A stretch of DNA of 10,903 nt. It comes from an uncultured Methylophaga sp. (GTDB lineage: Bacteria; Pseudomonadota; Gammaproteobacteria; Nitrosococcales; Methylophagaceae). Of the stretch, positions 1 to 8,069 are shown in pieces. The DNA is taken from contig CAMPHB010000022.1 of assembly GCA_946885755.1 (NCBI GenBank), positions 1 to 10,903 of the forward strand. Direction: 5' to 3'. Below the pieces are notes generated by a model. It worked only from the letters and a program-made list of their open reading frames with translations. It was not told the DNA's origin and made no database searches. Position numbers and translations under genes: made by a program. The first letter of the stretch is position 1. Every line of letters starts with the position of its first letter.

Positions 1-2133
1 ATCCCGATCCAGACCCAGTGTTAACTGCGTCATATCATTGGAACCGATTGAGAAACCATCGAAGTATTCCAAAAACTCTTTGGCCAGTACGGCATTAGAA
101 GGCAGTTCACACATCATGATCAAACGCAGGCCGTTTTTGCCGCGTTCCAGACCGTTCTCTTTGAGAATATTAACGACCGACTCTGCTTCTTTGGTAGTGC
201 GGACAAACGGAATCATCAACTCAACATTGGTCAGGCCCATTTCATCACGCACCCGCTTCATGGCCTCGACTTCAAGTTTGAAGCATTCAGCAAAATCATC
301 TGAGCTGTAACGTGATGCACCACGGAAACCGATCATTGGGTTTTCTTCATGCGGTTCAAACAGCGGGCCGCCAATCAGATTGGCGTATTCGTTTGATTTA
401 AAATCAGACATCCGCACGATCACGGTTTCCGGATAAAACGCCGCGGCAATGGTTGAAACGCCCTCGGCGATGCGGCTGATGTAAAACTCGACCGGATCCC
501 CATAGGCCGTGGTGCGCTGTTTAATCGCCTCTTTGACGTCCCCTTCCATCTGCTCAGCATTCATCAATGCTTTCGGGTGAATACCGATCATATTGTTGAT
601 GATAAATTCCAGCCGCGCCAGACCAACACCTTTATTAGGCAGTTGGGCAAAACTGAATGCCCGGTCCGGATTACCGACGTTCATCATGATTTTCACCGGC
701 AGTTCCGGCATATTGTCGAGTTCTTCGACTTTGTGTTCGAATTTCAACAAACCTGCGTAGATATTGCCTTCATCGCCCTGGGCACAAGAAACGGTAACGT
801 TGGTGCCTTCTTGGACTTTCTCAGTGGCATCACCACAACCGACAACGGCTGGAATACCTAATTCACGAGCAATGATCGCAGCATGACAGGTACGGCCACC
901 ACGGTTGGTGATAATGGCTGAGGCCCGCTTCATAATCGGTTCCCAGTCAGGATCGGTCATATCGGTCAACAGCACATCACCTGGTTCAAATTTATCCATT
1001 TGATCCAAGCTGTTCAACAAACGCACTTTACCCTGACCAATCTTGCTGCCAATGGCGCGTCCTACTACCAACAAGTCACCTTTTTCCTGCAGTGAAAAAG
1101 ATTCCCGGACATTTTTCTTAGTACGGCTCTGTACCGTTTCAGGCCGGGCCTGAACGATGTAAATACGGCCATCATTACCGTCTTTGGCCCATTCAACGTC
1201 CATTGGCCGCTGATAATGTTGTTCGATGGTTACCACCATTTTGGACAGTTCTTGTACTTCTTCATCGGTCATACAGAAGTGCAAACGCATTTCATCTTCA
1301 ACATCAACGGTTTTGACCGGATTTGAAGCTTCGCCGGAATAAACCATTTTGATGGCTTTTTGACCGACGGTGCGACGTAATACCGCTGGCCGACCTTCCG
1401 CCAGGGTATTTTTGTGGACATAGAATTCGTCAGGATTCACCGCACCCTGCACCACCATTTCACCTAAACCGTAGCTACCGGTGACGAACACCACATCACG
1501 AAAACCGCTTTCGGTATCCAGTGAAAAAGCCACGCCGGCACAAGCGATGTCAGAGCGCACCATTTTTTGCACACCGGCTGATAAAGCCACTTCGCTATGA
1601 TCAAAGCCCTGATGATCACGGTAAGCGATGGCACGGTCGTTAAACAGTGAGGCAAATACTTCACGGATTTGTTTTTTAATATTGTCGAGGCCGGAAACGT
1701 TTAAGAAGGTTTCCTGCTGACCAGCAAATGAGGCATCCGGTAAATCTTCAGCGGTTGCCGATGAACGCACCGCGTAGGTGGTTTCCGGGCCATATTCTTT
1801 TTCCAGTACGGCGTAAGCTTCATCAATGGCTTTCTCCATTGCGGCCGGGTATGGAATAGTCATGATCCAATCACGGATCTCCTTACCGGTTTTTTGCAGT
1901 TGCACTACATCATCGACATCAAGTTCACGCAGCCGATCGTTGATTTTGTTTTGTAGGCCATCATGTGCCAGAAACTCTCTGTAGGCATCAGCGGTTGTTG
2001 CAAAGCCACCAGGGACAGACACCCCGAGCGGTGCCAGATTTTGTAACATTTCGCCCAGCGAGGCATTCTTGCCACCTACTCTGTTGACATCCTCCATGCA
2101 CAACTTTTCCAGAGAAATAACATATTCGGTCAT
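1..2133 (-). CDS. ppsA: Phosphoenolpyruvate synthase (pyruvate, water dikinase), C-terminus cut by window edge
   Basis: Converts pyruvate + ATP + H2O to PEP + AMP + Pi in the cytoplasm, the first committed gluconeogenic step from pyruvate. The frame is open from the ATG at 2133 to base 1, giving 711 codons; the E. coli enzyme has 792, so about 80 residues are missing, including the C-terminal catalytic Cys region. The N-terminal ATP-grasp part begins [11 protein letters not shown] and carries [11 protein letters not shown] and the [12 protein letters not shown] nucleotide motif. The central phosphohistidine domain has [11 protein letters not shown], placing the phosphorylated His at codon 417. 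Thr415, two residues before it, matches the Thr targeted by PpsR in E. coli. The C-terminal PEP-binding TIM barrel ends at [17 protein letters not shown]. The gene starts 5 bp after ppsR ends, with an AAGG Shine-Dalgarno inside the end of ppsR, so the two are probably co-transcribed and translationally coupled. No frameshift was seen at the points checked. Confidence 0.97.
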   Translation of the reverse strand, partial: MTEYVISLEKLCMEDVNRVGGKNASLGEMLQNLAPLGVSVPGGFATTADAYREFLAHDGLQNKINDRLRELDVDDVVQLQKTGKEIRDWIMTIPYPAAMEKAIDEAYAVLEKEYGPETTYAVRSSATAEDLPDASFAGQQETFLNVSGLDNIKKQIREVFASLFNDRAIAYRDHQGFDHSEVALSAGVQKMVRSDIACAGVAFSLDTESGFRDVVFVTGSYGLGEMVVQGAVNPDEFYVHKNTLAEGRPAVLRRTVGQKAIKMVYSGEASNPVKTVDVEDEMRLHFCMTDEEVQELSKMVVTIEQHYQRPMDVEWAKDGNDGRIYIVQARPETVQSRTKKNVRESFSLQEKGDLLVVGRAIGSKIGQGKVRLLNSLDQMDKFEPGDVLLTDMTDPDWEPIMKRASAIITNRGGRTCHAAIIARELGIPAVVGCGDATEKVQEGTNVTVSCAQGDEGNIYAGLLKFEHKVEELDNMPELPVKIMMNVGNPDRAFSFAQLPNKGVGLARLEFIINNMIGIHPKALMNAEQMEGDVKEAIKQRTTAYGDPVEFYISRIAEGVSTIAAAFYPETVIVRMSDFKSNEYANLIGGPLFEPHEENPMIGFRGASRYSSDDFAECFKLEVEAMKRVRDEMGLTNVELMIPFVRTTKEAESVVNILKENGLERGKNGLRLIMMCELPSNAVLAKEFLEYFDGFSIGSNDMTQLTLGLDRD

Positions 2134-2138
2134 GACTA

Positions 2139-2145
2139 CTACCTT
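2139..2145 (-). promoter_or_regulatory. Shine-Dalgarno of ppsA overlapping the ppsR stop codon
   Basis: Read on the minus strand, AAGGTAG contains both the ribosome-binding AAGG and the TAG stop of ppsR. It lies 5 bp before the ppsA ATG at 2133, with 8 nt between AAGG and the ATG. Ribosomes ending on ppsR would therefore be positioned to start ppsA, which supports the chosen ppsA start. Confidence 0.7.
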
Positions 2146-3029
2146 GTTTTTTTAGATTTATTAAATGTGATCGTCGATTCGCGGATACGCTCACGGGCCA
2201 GGCCCAGCGAACGTACGACACGACTGGAGATTTCTTCAATGGAGGTATTGGTGGTATCAAAGACCGGGATGTCCACCTTTTCAAACATTGACATTGCCTT
2301 GTTCAACTCGGCCTGACAGATTTCCAGTGAGGAATAATTACTGTCTGGCCGACGCTGCCGACGAATACGGCTTAACGGGACAGGCTTAATGGTCAAACCT
2401 GCCAGCTTATGCTGATGAATTAGCAGGTAATCCGGCAATTCTTCAGCTTCGAGATCTTCAACTGTCAGCGGGTAGTTGGCCACTTTCAGCGAAAAGTTCA
2501 TCGCCAAATACAAGCTGGTCGGCGTTTTGCCGCAACGCGACACGCCCACCAGAATTACATCGGCTTCTTCGTATTGATCCGGGCGGATGCCATCATCATG
2601 GGTCAGTGCATAATCAATCGCATCCAAACGCCGCTGATAAGTGGTATCGCTGATAGATATCCGCGAAACGCCCTGTTTTTGGGACGATTGCATGCCCAGA
2701 AAATTTTCCATCGAGCCAATAAAGCTGTGGAACAAACTGATCACATAACCGTCACAACTTTCTATTATAAATTGTGCTTCATCATTGACCAAGGTGCTGA
2801 ATACCAGCGGCTGATATTCTGACTGTTGACTCAACGCATTGATTTGCGCGCGCGCATCTTCGGCCTTTTCAGTAGTATCGACAAAAGCCAGTGTAATGGT
2901 TTCAAACTCGATATTGGGAAACTGCGCCAACAGGCATTTTCCATAGGATTCGGCGGTTAACCCCGTACGATCAGAGACGAAAAAGACGTTTCTTACTTCG
3001 TTGTTGTTGTGTTCTGCTGCGTCGCTCAT
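2139..3029 (-). CDS. ppsR: PEP synthase regulatory protein (bifunctional kinase/pyrophosphorylase, PSRP/DUF299)
   Basis: Controls PEP synthase: in characterised members it inactivates PpsA by ADP-dependent phosphorylation of the Thr next to the catalytic His, and reactivates it by Pi-dependent removal of that phosphate. The family is recognised from the N-terminal [14 protein letters not shown] motif and the P-loop-like GVSRCGKT (about residues 162-169), followed by [18 protein letters not shown]. The start is placed at ATG 3029, giving 296 aa (E. coli PpsR 277) beginning [17 protein letters not shown]. No good Shine-Dalgarno precedes it. TTG codons at 3068 and 3065 would add 12-13 residues not expected for the family. 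The C-terminus carries a basic tail (FNKSKKTR) beyond the E. coli protein's end. It lies immediately upstream of ppsA on the same strand, so modifier and target are made together. Confidence 0.93.
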   Translation of the reverse strand: MSDAAEHNNNEVRNVFFVSDRTGLTAESYGKCLLAQFPNIEFETITLAFVDTTEKAEDARAQINALSQQSEYQPLVFSTLVNDEAQFIIESCDGYVISLFHSFIGSMENFLGMQSSQKQGVSRISISDTTYQRRLDAIDYALTHDDGIRPDQYEEADVILVGVSRCGKTPTSLYLAMNFSLKVANYPLTVEDLEAEELPDYLLIHQHKLAGLTIKPVPLSRIRRQRRPDSNYSSLEICQAELNKAMSMFEKVDIPVFDTTNTSIEEISSRVVRSLGLARERIRESTITFNKSKKTR

Positions 3030-3054
3030 CCGGTAATGATGTGCTGAAACGCGC

Positions 3055-3068
3055 TTGTTGATCAACAA
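3055..3068. repeat. Perfect 14-bp palindrome between the acyl-CoA ligase and ppsR
   Basis: TTGTTGATCAACAA is fully self-complementary with no loop and is flanked by an A-run on the right. It lies in the 44-bp gap between the ligase stop and the ppsR ATG. With no loop, it is a poorer hairpin than a normal intrinsic terminator. It could be a protein-binding site for separate control of ppsR-ppsA, or chance. Confidence 0.4.
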
Positions 3069-3073
3069 AAAAT

Positions 3074-4708
3074 TTAGCGGCTGGATTTATCTACAGCGAT
3101 TTGCGGACTGACCTCGCGACGCAGAATTTTGCCATTTTTTGTGCGTGGAAAGTCGCGCGCAATATAAATGACTTTGGGCGCTTTATAAGCTGCCAGATGC
3201 TGCTGACCAAAGACCAGCAGTTCATCAGCGGTGACTGACGCCTTGTCCTGCAGCAAAACATACGCAACCACCAGCACCTTGTCCTTTTCGATGGTTTCAC
3301 CGACAGCAGCACAATCACTGACCGCCGGATGAGATTTCAACACCCGCTCGATTTCATCAGGTGAAACGCGGTAACCGAAGCTTTTGATAATGTCGTCTTT
3401 GCGCCCCAGAAACCAGACATAACCGTCTTCATCAAAACGGGCAAAGTCCCCGGTCAGAAACCAGCCATTACGTTTCAATCTGGCGGTTTCTTCCGGCAAG
3501 TTCCAATAATGCAAAAACAGGCCAGGATCATTATCGGGCACACAAATCATGCCCTCCTCGCCATCTGCCACTGGTTGCAGGGTGTCCGGATCCAATAACT
3601 GAATGGCATGCCCGGGTTGCGGAAAACCAGCAGAACCGGGCCGGATAGGCCGCGATTTGGTCTCGCACAAATAGTAAGAGAATTCAGACATACCGACCGC
3701 TTCATAGATATCCATATCAAAGCGCTCTCGCCACAAGCTGAGCACTTCATCCGATAAATGCTCACCAGCGCTCATGCAATGCCGCAGACTCGGCACATCT
3801 TTTTGCGTAAAGTCGGTTTTTTGCAGGATCTGCCGGTAAATGGTCGGCACGCCGATAAAAATTGTCGCGCTATGTTTGGCAATCAGCCGCGTCCACAGGG
3901 TTGCATCATTTTTGCCTTCATGAACAATCACGGTTTTGCCAAGATACAGCGGGTCCATCAACCCCGAGCCCAATACATAGGTCCAGTTGAACTTACCCGA
4001 ATGCAGTATGCGATCCTGCTGTGCATCGGCAAAATCAAACCAATATTCTGAAGCAGGTGTGCGGCCAATCAATGCCCGATGGGCGTGCAAGACCCCTTTG
4101 GGGTAACCAGTGGTACCAGAGGTATAAACCAGATAAGCCGGATCATCGGCGCGGGTCTGACAGGCGGGTGCCCAATCAGTAATCGCTGCCAGGCTGTCAG
4201 CTAAATCCAGTACCTGCAGACCCGTCGGAATGGTGCCAATATCGCCGGGACCGCTTAATAATACCAGCTGCAAATCCGGGCATTTACCGGCATGTTCACG
4301 CAGTTCCGTCCACATGCGTTTATCAATGACCAATACTTGTGCTGCTGAATCCTGCGCCAGATACAAGACTTCTTCAACAGTCAGCAATGTAGATGTCGGC
4401 ACTGAAATCGCGCCGCATTTCATGGCGCCGAGAAAAGCAATCGGATAATCCAGACAATTGGGCAGCCGGATCAACACCCGCTCGCCCTGCGCTATTTGCT
4501 GATCCCGTAATAATTGCGCAAATTGATGGGTCTGCTTTGACAAATCCTTGAAGCTGATTTGACTGGTGCCCAGCGCATCATCCTCCACAATCATCGCCGT
4601 GGTCTCAGCAACCGCTGTCCCCAGATGCTTATCGCTGCAGGCAACACCAATATTCAGATATTCAGGTACCTGCCACTGCCAGGCCGGAAAAGCTGTTAAT
4701 GCATTCAT
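3074..4708 (-). CDS. AMP-forming acyl-CoA synthetase (ANL superfamily), substrate unknown
   Basis: Activates a carboxylic acid to its CoA thioester through an acyl-adenylate, using ATP and CoA; no signal peptide or membrane segment is evident. The 544-aa length and full set of core motifs fit the ANL superfamily: P-loop YTSGTTGYPKG (195-205), A5-type YEAVGMSE (335-342), TGD (419-421), hinge GRKDDIIKSFGYRVSP (435-450) and the C-terminal PRTKNGKILRR (521-531) with the catalytic Lys at 527. The overall pattern recalls benzoate/medium-chain ligases more than acetyl-CoA synthetase, but the acyl pocket cannot be read by eye. Its ATG overlaps the upstream lyase stop by 4 bp (ATGA), so the two are translationally coupled. 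The context suggests a small organic acid (acetate, propionate, or a C4/C5 dicarboxylate) feeding the lyases; this is inference. The Shine-Dalgarno is weak (GGGG). Confidence 0.87.
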   Translation of the reverse strand: MNALTAFPAWQWQVPEYLNIGVACSDKHLGTAVAETTAMIVEDDALGTSQISFKDLSKQTHQFAQLLRDQQIAQGERVLIRLPNCLDYPIAFLGAMKCGAISVPTSTLLTVEEVLYLAQDSAAQVLVIDKRMWTELREHAGKCPDLQLVLLSGPGDIGTIPTGLQVLDLADSLAAITDWAPACQTRADDPAYLVYTSGTTGYPKGVLHAHRALIGRTPASEYWFDFADAQQDRILHSGKFNWTYVLGSGLMDPLYLGKTVIVHEGKNDATLWTRLIAKHSATIFIGVPTIYRQILQKTDFTQKDVPSLRHCMSAGEHLSDEVLSLWRERFDMDIYEAVGMSEFSYYLCETKSRPIRPGSAGFPQPGHAIQLLDPDTLQPVADGEEGMICVPDNDPGLFLHYWNLPEETARLKRNGWFLTGDFARFDEDGYVWFLGRKDDIIKSFGYRVSPDEIERVLKSHPAVSDCAAVGETIEKDKVLVVAYVLLQDKASVTADELLVFGQQHLAAYKAPKVIYIARDFPRTKNGKILRREVSPQIAVDKSSR

Positions 4709-5862
4709 AAAATTGCCCCGTATGGCCAGTTTTCACGAATAACTTGGGTTGGCATCAGTTGCAACACTTTCATGGCAAAACGGCGATCGTCATCCGCCAG
4801 CGCTCGCAAAGCATTGGCGCGTAACAGGGTTTGCAGGGCTTTACCAAACATCGGCGGATCCAACATTTCACCATCGAATTTAATCGCCCCGCCCAGCAGT
4901 GCATCCGCTTCAATGGCTGCTTTGAGAATACTTATTTTCAGCGCGACATCGGTTGGTGACGGGGTATAAGCCACTTTGCATAAATGAATATGACCGGGGT
5001 GAATCACCTGTTTGCCGGTTAAGCCCAGCGCCGATTCTTCACAGGCATGTTTATAAACGATGCGCGACTCTTCTTCGCCATGCAGATCCAGCCAGCGGCG
5101 CACATCATTTGGCTCAAGAAATTTGTCGGGCATACTGGAACTGCCAATCAGCGTCTCCACACCACCGATAACCCCTTTACCGGCAATACGCGCTTCAAAC
5201 ATGATTTGATAGAGGAAATGCTTCAGTTCTTCAGTCCAGTGCTCCGGGGTGATGTGAATACCCATGGCTTTGGAAAAGTCATGAATCCCGAATACCACGT
5301 GTTTGACGGTGGTGTATTGCATCAGATCCGGAGCTATTTTCAGCGATTTGGGGTGTTCGATAATCGGCTGAATGGTAATTTTATTATTGATGCCAACCAA
5401 CAGATTGGATAAATCCCGTACCTCTGCTGCGCCGTATGCTTCACCGGCTTTGGCCAGCATCACTACATCGATACAATCGCCCATATCCCGCACCAGCTGC
5501 ATATCCTGCTCATATTCCTGAGTGCGAAACGGATTGACTCGCAGCGCAATAGTGACCTGCTTACTGTGTTGGCGCAGCCCCGGCAACTCCTGCCTTAACA
5601 AGGTCCGGCTCATGTCTTTTTGCCGGCAGCCGTCTTCCAAATCAAAAATCAGCGTATGGGCGTTGGTTTCATAGGCATGTTTTTTCATGCGCGCCGCCGC
5701 AGCGTCCAAATCTTCATAAATGCCCAGCGACGGTGCATATTTGACCGGCGGATAATACAACTGGATGCCGGGCCAAAAATCGCCGAGCACCTGGGTATTA
5801 AATACCCGGCAAAACTCGACATCGGCATAGGGCTGGGCATATTGCTGATTTTTGATATCCAT
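4705..5862 (-). CDS. HpcH/HpaI aldolase / CitE superfamily CoA-ester lyase, 385-aa form
   Basis: Likely a Mg-dependent C-C lyase acting on a malyl-CoA-, methylmalyl-CoA- or citramalyl-CoA-type ester, or condensing glyoxylate with acetyl/propionyl-CoA. Superfamily motifs are in order: FDLEDG (73-78), an Arg at 108 in ALRVNPF, the metal-binding Glu at 169 in IIEHPKSL, the Asp at 195 in GIHDFSKAMG, and GKQVIHPGHI (283-292). All expected catalytic positions are kept. It is about 60-90 residues longer than ordinary CitE/Mcl proteins, with a ~45-residue N-terminal extension and a C-terminal tail after residue 320. The ATG at 5862 has an AGGAAAA ribosome site (5867-5873). It sits 27 bp after the malic enzyme and overlaps the acyl-CoA ligase by 4 bp, implying the ligase product or the lyase substrate is shared. 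Exact substrate is not assignable from sequence. Confidence 0.86.
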   Translation of the reverse strand: MDIKNQQYAQPYADVEFCRVFNTQVLGDFWPGIQLYYPPVKYAPSLGIYEDLDAAAARMKKHAYETNAHTLIFDLEDGCRQKDMSRTLLRQELPGLRQHSKQVTIALRVNPFRTQEYEQDMQLVRDMGDCIDVVMLAKAGEAYGAAEVRDLSNLLVGINNKITIQPIIEHPKSLKIAPDLMQYTTVKHVVFGIHDFSKAMGIHITPEHWTEELKHFLYQIMFEARIAGKGVIGGVETLIGSSSMPDKFLEPNDVRRWLDLHGEEESRIVYKHACEESALGLTGKQVIHPGHIHLCKVAYTPSPTDVALKISILKAAIEADALLGGAIKFDGEMLDPPMFGKALQTLLRANALRALADDDRRFAMKVLQLMPTQVIRENWPYGAIL

Positions 5863-5889
5863 GGACTTTTCCTGTAATTAATGCCCCGC

Positions 5890-7128
5890 TTAACGGTTGA
5901 CGGCAGCGGCTTGATTGGATTGCTCTGCAAGGCTGGCCTGCGCCACTGCATCAGACACCCGTGACAATAATCTTGGATCAAACGGTTTGGGAATGATGTA
6001 ATCCTTACCAAAACTTATTTCGATATCTTCATAAGCGCTGCGCACTTCGGCGGGCACCGGTTCGCGTGCCAGTTCTGCCAGTGCATACGCGGCGGCAATT
6101 TGCATGTTTTGACTGACCTGAGGGGCTTTGGCATCGAGCGCGCCGCGGAATAAATATGGGAAACACAGCGCGTTATTTACCTGATTGGGGAAATCTGACC
6201 GGCCGGTCGCCATCACCAGATCAGGCCGGACCGCAAATGCTTCTGATGGCAAAATTTCCGGATCCGGATTGGCCAGCGCAAACACGATGGGCTTATCCGC
6301 CATTTTGCTCAAATACTCGGCAGGCAAAGCATTGGCAGCCGATACACCGATAAACACATCCGCATTTTGCATGGCATCGGCCAGCGTTCTGGCCGTGGTA
6401 TCACGCAATAAATCGCGCTGATCCGCATCAATATCATCCCGGCCGCGATGCAATACGCCGTTTTTATTAACCAGAGTAATATCGCTGGCACCCATCGCTT
6501 TTAATAAGCGAGTAGTCGCCATACCGGCGGCGCCGGCACCCAGAAAGACAATTTTGGCGGTTTCTAGCTGTTTTTCCTGCAAATGCAGCGCATTAATCAG
6601 TGCCGCGCAAATGACCACAGCGGTGCCATGCTGATCATCATGAAAAACGGGGATATCCAACCGTTCGCGCAGTACACGCTCGATCCGGAAACAATGCGGT
6701 GCGGCGATATCTTCAAGGTTGATGCCGCCAAAAGTCGGTGCAATATTGACCACCGTTTCGATAAAGCTTTCAATGCTGGGCGCTGTGATTTCGATATCAA
6801 ACACATCAATATCGGCAAAGCGTTTAAATAACACCGCCTTGCCTTCCATCACCGGTTTACTGGCCAACGCACCCACATTACCCAAGCCCAGCACTGCCGT
6901 ACCATCGGTGATGACCGCCACCAGATTACCTTTGTTGGTGTATTGATAGGCGGTGGCAGGATCCCGATGGATTTCTCGCACCGGTGCGGCAACACCTGGC
7001 GTATAAGCCAACGATAGTTCTGCGGCCGTAGCGCAGGGCTTACTAGATTCGACTGTTAACTTTCCCGGCCGCGGCAAAGCATGATAATCCAGCGCGCGTT
7101 TTTTTAAGTCCTCGGCTTGCATGGTCAT
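5890..7128 (-). CDS. Malic enzyme, short form (oxidative decarboxylation of malate)
   Basis: Converts malate to pyruvate + CO2 with reduction of NAD(P). The 412-aa protein has the full short bacterial form: AYTPGVA with the catalytic Tyr at about 42, [13 protein letters not shown] with the catalytic Lys at about 91, metal-binding LED at 138-140, HDDQHGTA at 163-170, and a dinucleotide-binding GAGAAG at 197-202. It lacks the phosphotransacetylase-like C-terminal domain of E. coli MaeB. Coenzyme preference (NAD or NADP) was not determined. Start ATG 7128 is preceded by GGAG (7135-7138), which lies inside the end of gntR; only 3 bp separate the two genes. An in-frame ATG two codons later is an alternative. 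Its product pyruvate is the substrate of PpsA in the same operon, giving a malate-to-PEP route. Confidence 0.95.
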   Translation of the reverse strand: MTMQAEDLKKRALDYHALPRPGKLTVESSKPCATAAELSLAYTPGVAAPVREIHRDPATAYQYTNKGNLVAVITDGTAVLGLGNVGALASKPVMEGKAVLFKRFADIDVFDIEITAPSIESFIETVVNIAPTFGGINLEDIAAPHCFRIERVLRERLDIPVFHDDQHGTAVVICAALINALHLQEKQLETAKIVFLGAGAAGMATTRLLKAMGASDITLVNKNGVLHRGRDDIDADQRDLLRDTTARTLADAMQNADVFIGVSAANALPAEYLSKMADKPIVFALANPDPEILPSEAFAVRPDLVMATGRSDFPNQVNNALCFPYLFRGALDAKAPQVSQNMQIAAAYALAELAREPVPAEVRSAYEDIEISFGKDYIIPKPFDPRLLSRVSDAVAQASLAEQSNQAAAVNR

Positions 7129-7131
7129 GGC

Positions 7132-7866
7132 CTACTCCAGTTCGTTCATATAATGATGTTCATCGGTGACGCAGTAGCCTGTTCGCCATTCAATCGCTTT
7201 ATCAGCATAGGTGTAAGCGATACGGGCGATTTTCAGCAGCGGATAGCCGGCGTTGATTTCCAGCAGTTTGGCTTGCGCATCACTGGCCATCACCGCCGTT
7301 AGTTTTTCACTGGCGCGCACCATTGGAATGCCGTACAGCGTTTCATACATGCTGTACAACGAGCCTTTGTGTTCATTAACCCGATTGGCATTCAAACCAC
7401 GGAAATATTTGGCCGGTACGATAACCTCATCGAGGATCACCGGTCTTTTGGAAAAACATAACAGCCGTTTGATTTCAATAATGGCGGTACCGGGTTTAAG
7501 GCCGGTTTGGGCAGCAATTGCCGCATCTGCACGGCGCCGTTCACAGCTTAGTAGCTTACTTTCCAACAGTTCTTTTTGACCCTCAGCAGAGGTCAGTCTG
7601 AGAAAACGTAACTTGCTCTTTTCTTCTTTATGGGTCGCGACATAGGTACCTTTGCCCTGCCGGCGCACCAGAATATTTTCACTGGCCAGTGCATCAATGG
7701 CTTTGCGCACCGTGCCCTGACTGACGTTAAATCGCGCTGCCAGTTCTACTTCACTGGGGATCATACCGCCGGGTTTCCACTCACCGGCTACCAGACTCTG
7801 TGTCAGAAAAATTCTGATCTGCTCGTAAAGCGGCCTGAATATGGGTGCACTTTCAACTTCTGCCAT
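7132..7866 (-). CDS. GntR family transcriptional regulator, HutC-type (wHTH + UTRA)
   Basis: Likely local regulator of both divergent blocks. The N-terminal winged helix-turn-helix spans about residues 10-76, with the GntR signature PSEVELAARFNVSQGTVRKA followed by wing RRQGKGTYVA. Residues ~95-240 match the UTRA ligand-binding fold in layout (LLCFSKRPVILDEVIVP, GYPLLKIARIAY, near the end EWRTGYC), so it should respond to a small effector. ATG 7866 is chosen (244 aa) because AGGAAA lies at 7871-7876, 4 bp upstream; a GTG at 7893 would add nine residues with no obvious ribosome site. It is the first gene of the minus-strand block and faces the plus-strand block across the control region, a common arrangement for an autoregulating local regulator. 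The effector may be a pathway CoA ester or acid (inference). Confidence 0.93.
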   Translation of the reverse strand: MAEVESAPIFRPLYEQIRIFLTQSLVAGEWKPGGMIPSEVELAARFNVSQGTVRKAIDALASENILVRRQGKGTYVATHKEEKSKLRFLRLTSAEGQKELLESKLLSCERRRADAAIAAQTGLKPGTAIIEIKRLLCFSKRPVILDEVIVPAKYFRGLNANRVNEHKGSLYSMYETLYGIPMVRASEKLTAVMASDAQAKLLEINAGYPLLKIARIAYTYADKAIEWRTGYCVTDEHHYMNELE

Positions 7867-7933
7867 AACGTTTCCTGTCTGCAACTTGAGCACTTAATAC
7901 CTTTTAAACAGCGTGCTTTTTTGACTTAAATGC

Positions 7934-7962
7934 ACTGTAACCCAGGCCAAAAAACTTGTCTA
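7934..7962 (-). promoter_or_regulatory. Putative sigma70 promoter for the gntR-malic enzyme-lyase-ligase-ppsRA block
   Basis: On the minus strand, TAGACA (7957-7962) and TACAGT (7934-7939) are separated by 17 bp and match the -35 and -10 consensus at 5/6 and 4/6 positions. The start codon of gntR is about 70 bp downstream. The palindrome at 7969-7988 lies just upstream of the -35. Confidence 0.45.
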
Positions 7963-7968
7963 GTGTTT

Positions 7969-7988
7969 TATGTCTTATATATGACATA
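7969..7988. promoter_or_regulatory. Putative operator: 20-bp near-perfect inverted repeat in the divergent control region
   Basis: TATGTC and GACATA form a 6-bp inverted repeat around an 8-bp AT-rich centre that is itself palindromic except for one T/T pair, so 9 of 10 base pairs match. It sits between the two divergent promoters, directly next to the gntR gene. GntR-family repressors bind such inverted repeats, so it is a good candidate site for the adjacent regulator. It does not match the short HutC operator pattern in an obvious way. Confidence 0.55.
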
Positions 7989-7997
7989 TGATAAATG

Positions 7998-8027
7998 TTG
8001 ACAGATTAAAAATAGCTGACATAGAAT
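7998..8027 (+). promoter_or_regulatory. Putative sigma70 promoter of the plus-strand CitE-mch-CitE block
   Basis: A consensus -35 TTGACA (7998-8003) and a -10 TAGAAT (8022-8027, 5/6) are separated by 18 bp, giving a predicted leader of about 35 nt before the ATG at 8070. It is the strongest promoter-like sequence in the gap. TGACA also recurs at 8017-8021, next to the -10. Confidence 0.6.
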
Positions 8028-8069
8028 CAAATCAACATCAGTAATGATGCCTGTTTAGTGAGGCAGTAT

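Noticed and set aside
1988..2284. 98-aa open frame on the minus strand spanning the ppsR-ppsA junction
   Set aside because: It is out of frame with both genes, whose own frames match known families across the same bases.
3055..3075. Palindrome plus A-run as an intrinsic terminator
   Set aside because: The palindrome has no loop and is AT-rich, so the stem would be weak; the A-run is on the plus strand, while genes here are read from the minus strand, which has the T-run before the palindrome rather than after it.
5047..5412. 121-aa open frame on the plus strand
   Set aside because: It lies entirely antisense to the well-supported 385-aa lyase, has no recognisable motif and reads as a shadow of that gene.
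7253..7579. 108-aa open frame on the plus strand
   Set aside because: Antisense to the UTRA half of the GntR regulator, with no family resemblance.
8058..8069. GTG start for the first plus-strand gene
   Set aside because: The GAGG at 8060-8063 overlaps this GTG start but is well spaced for the ATG at 8070, and the FRPRRSMLYVPG family start follows that ATG closely.
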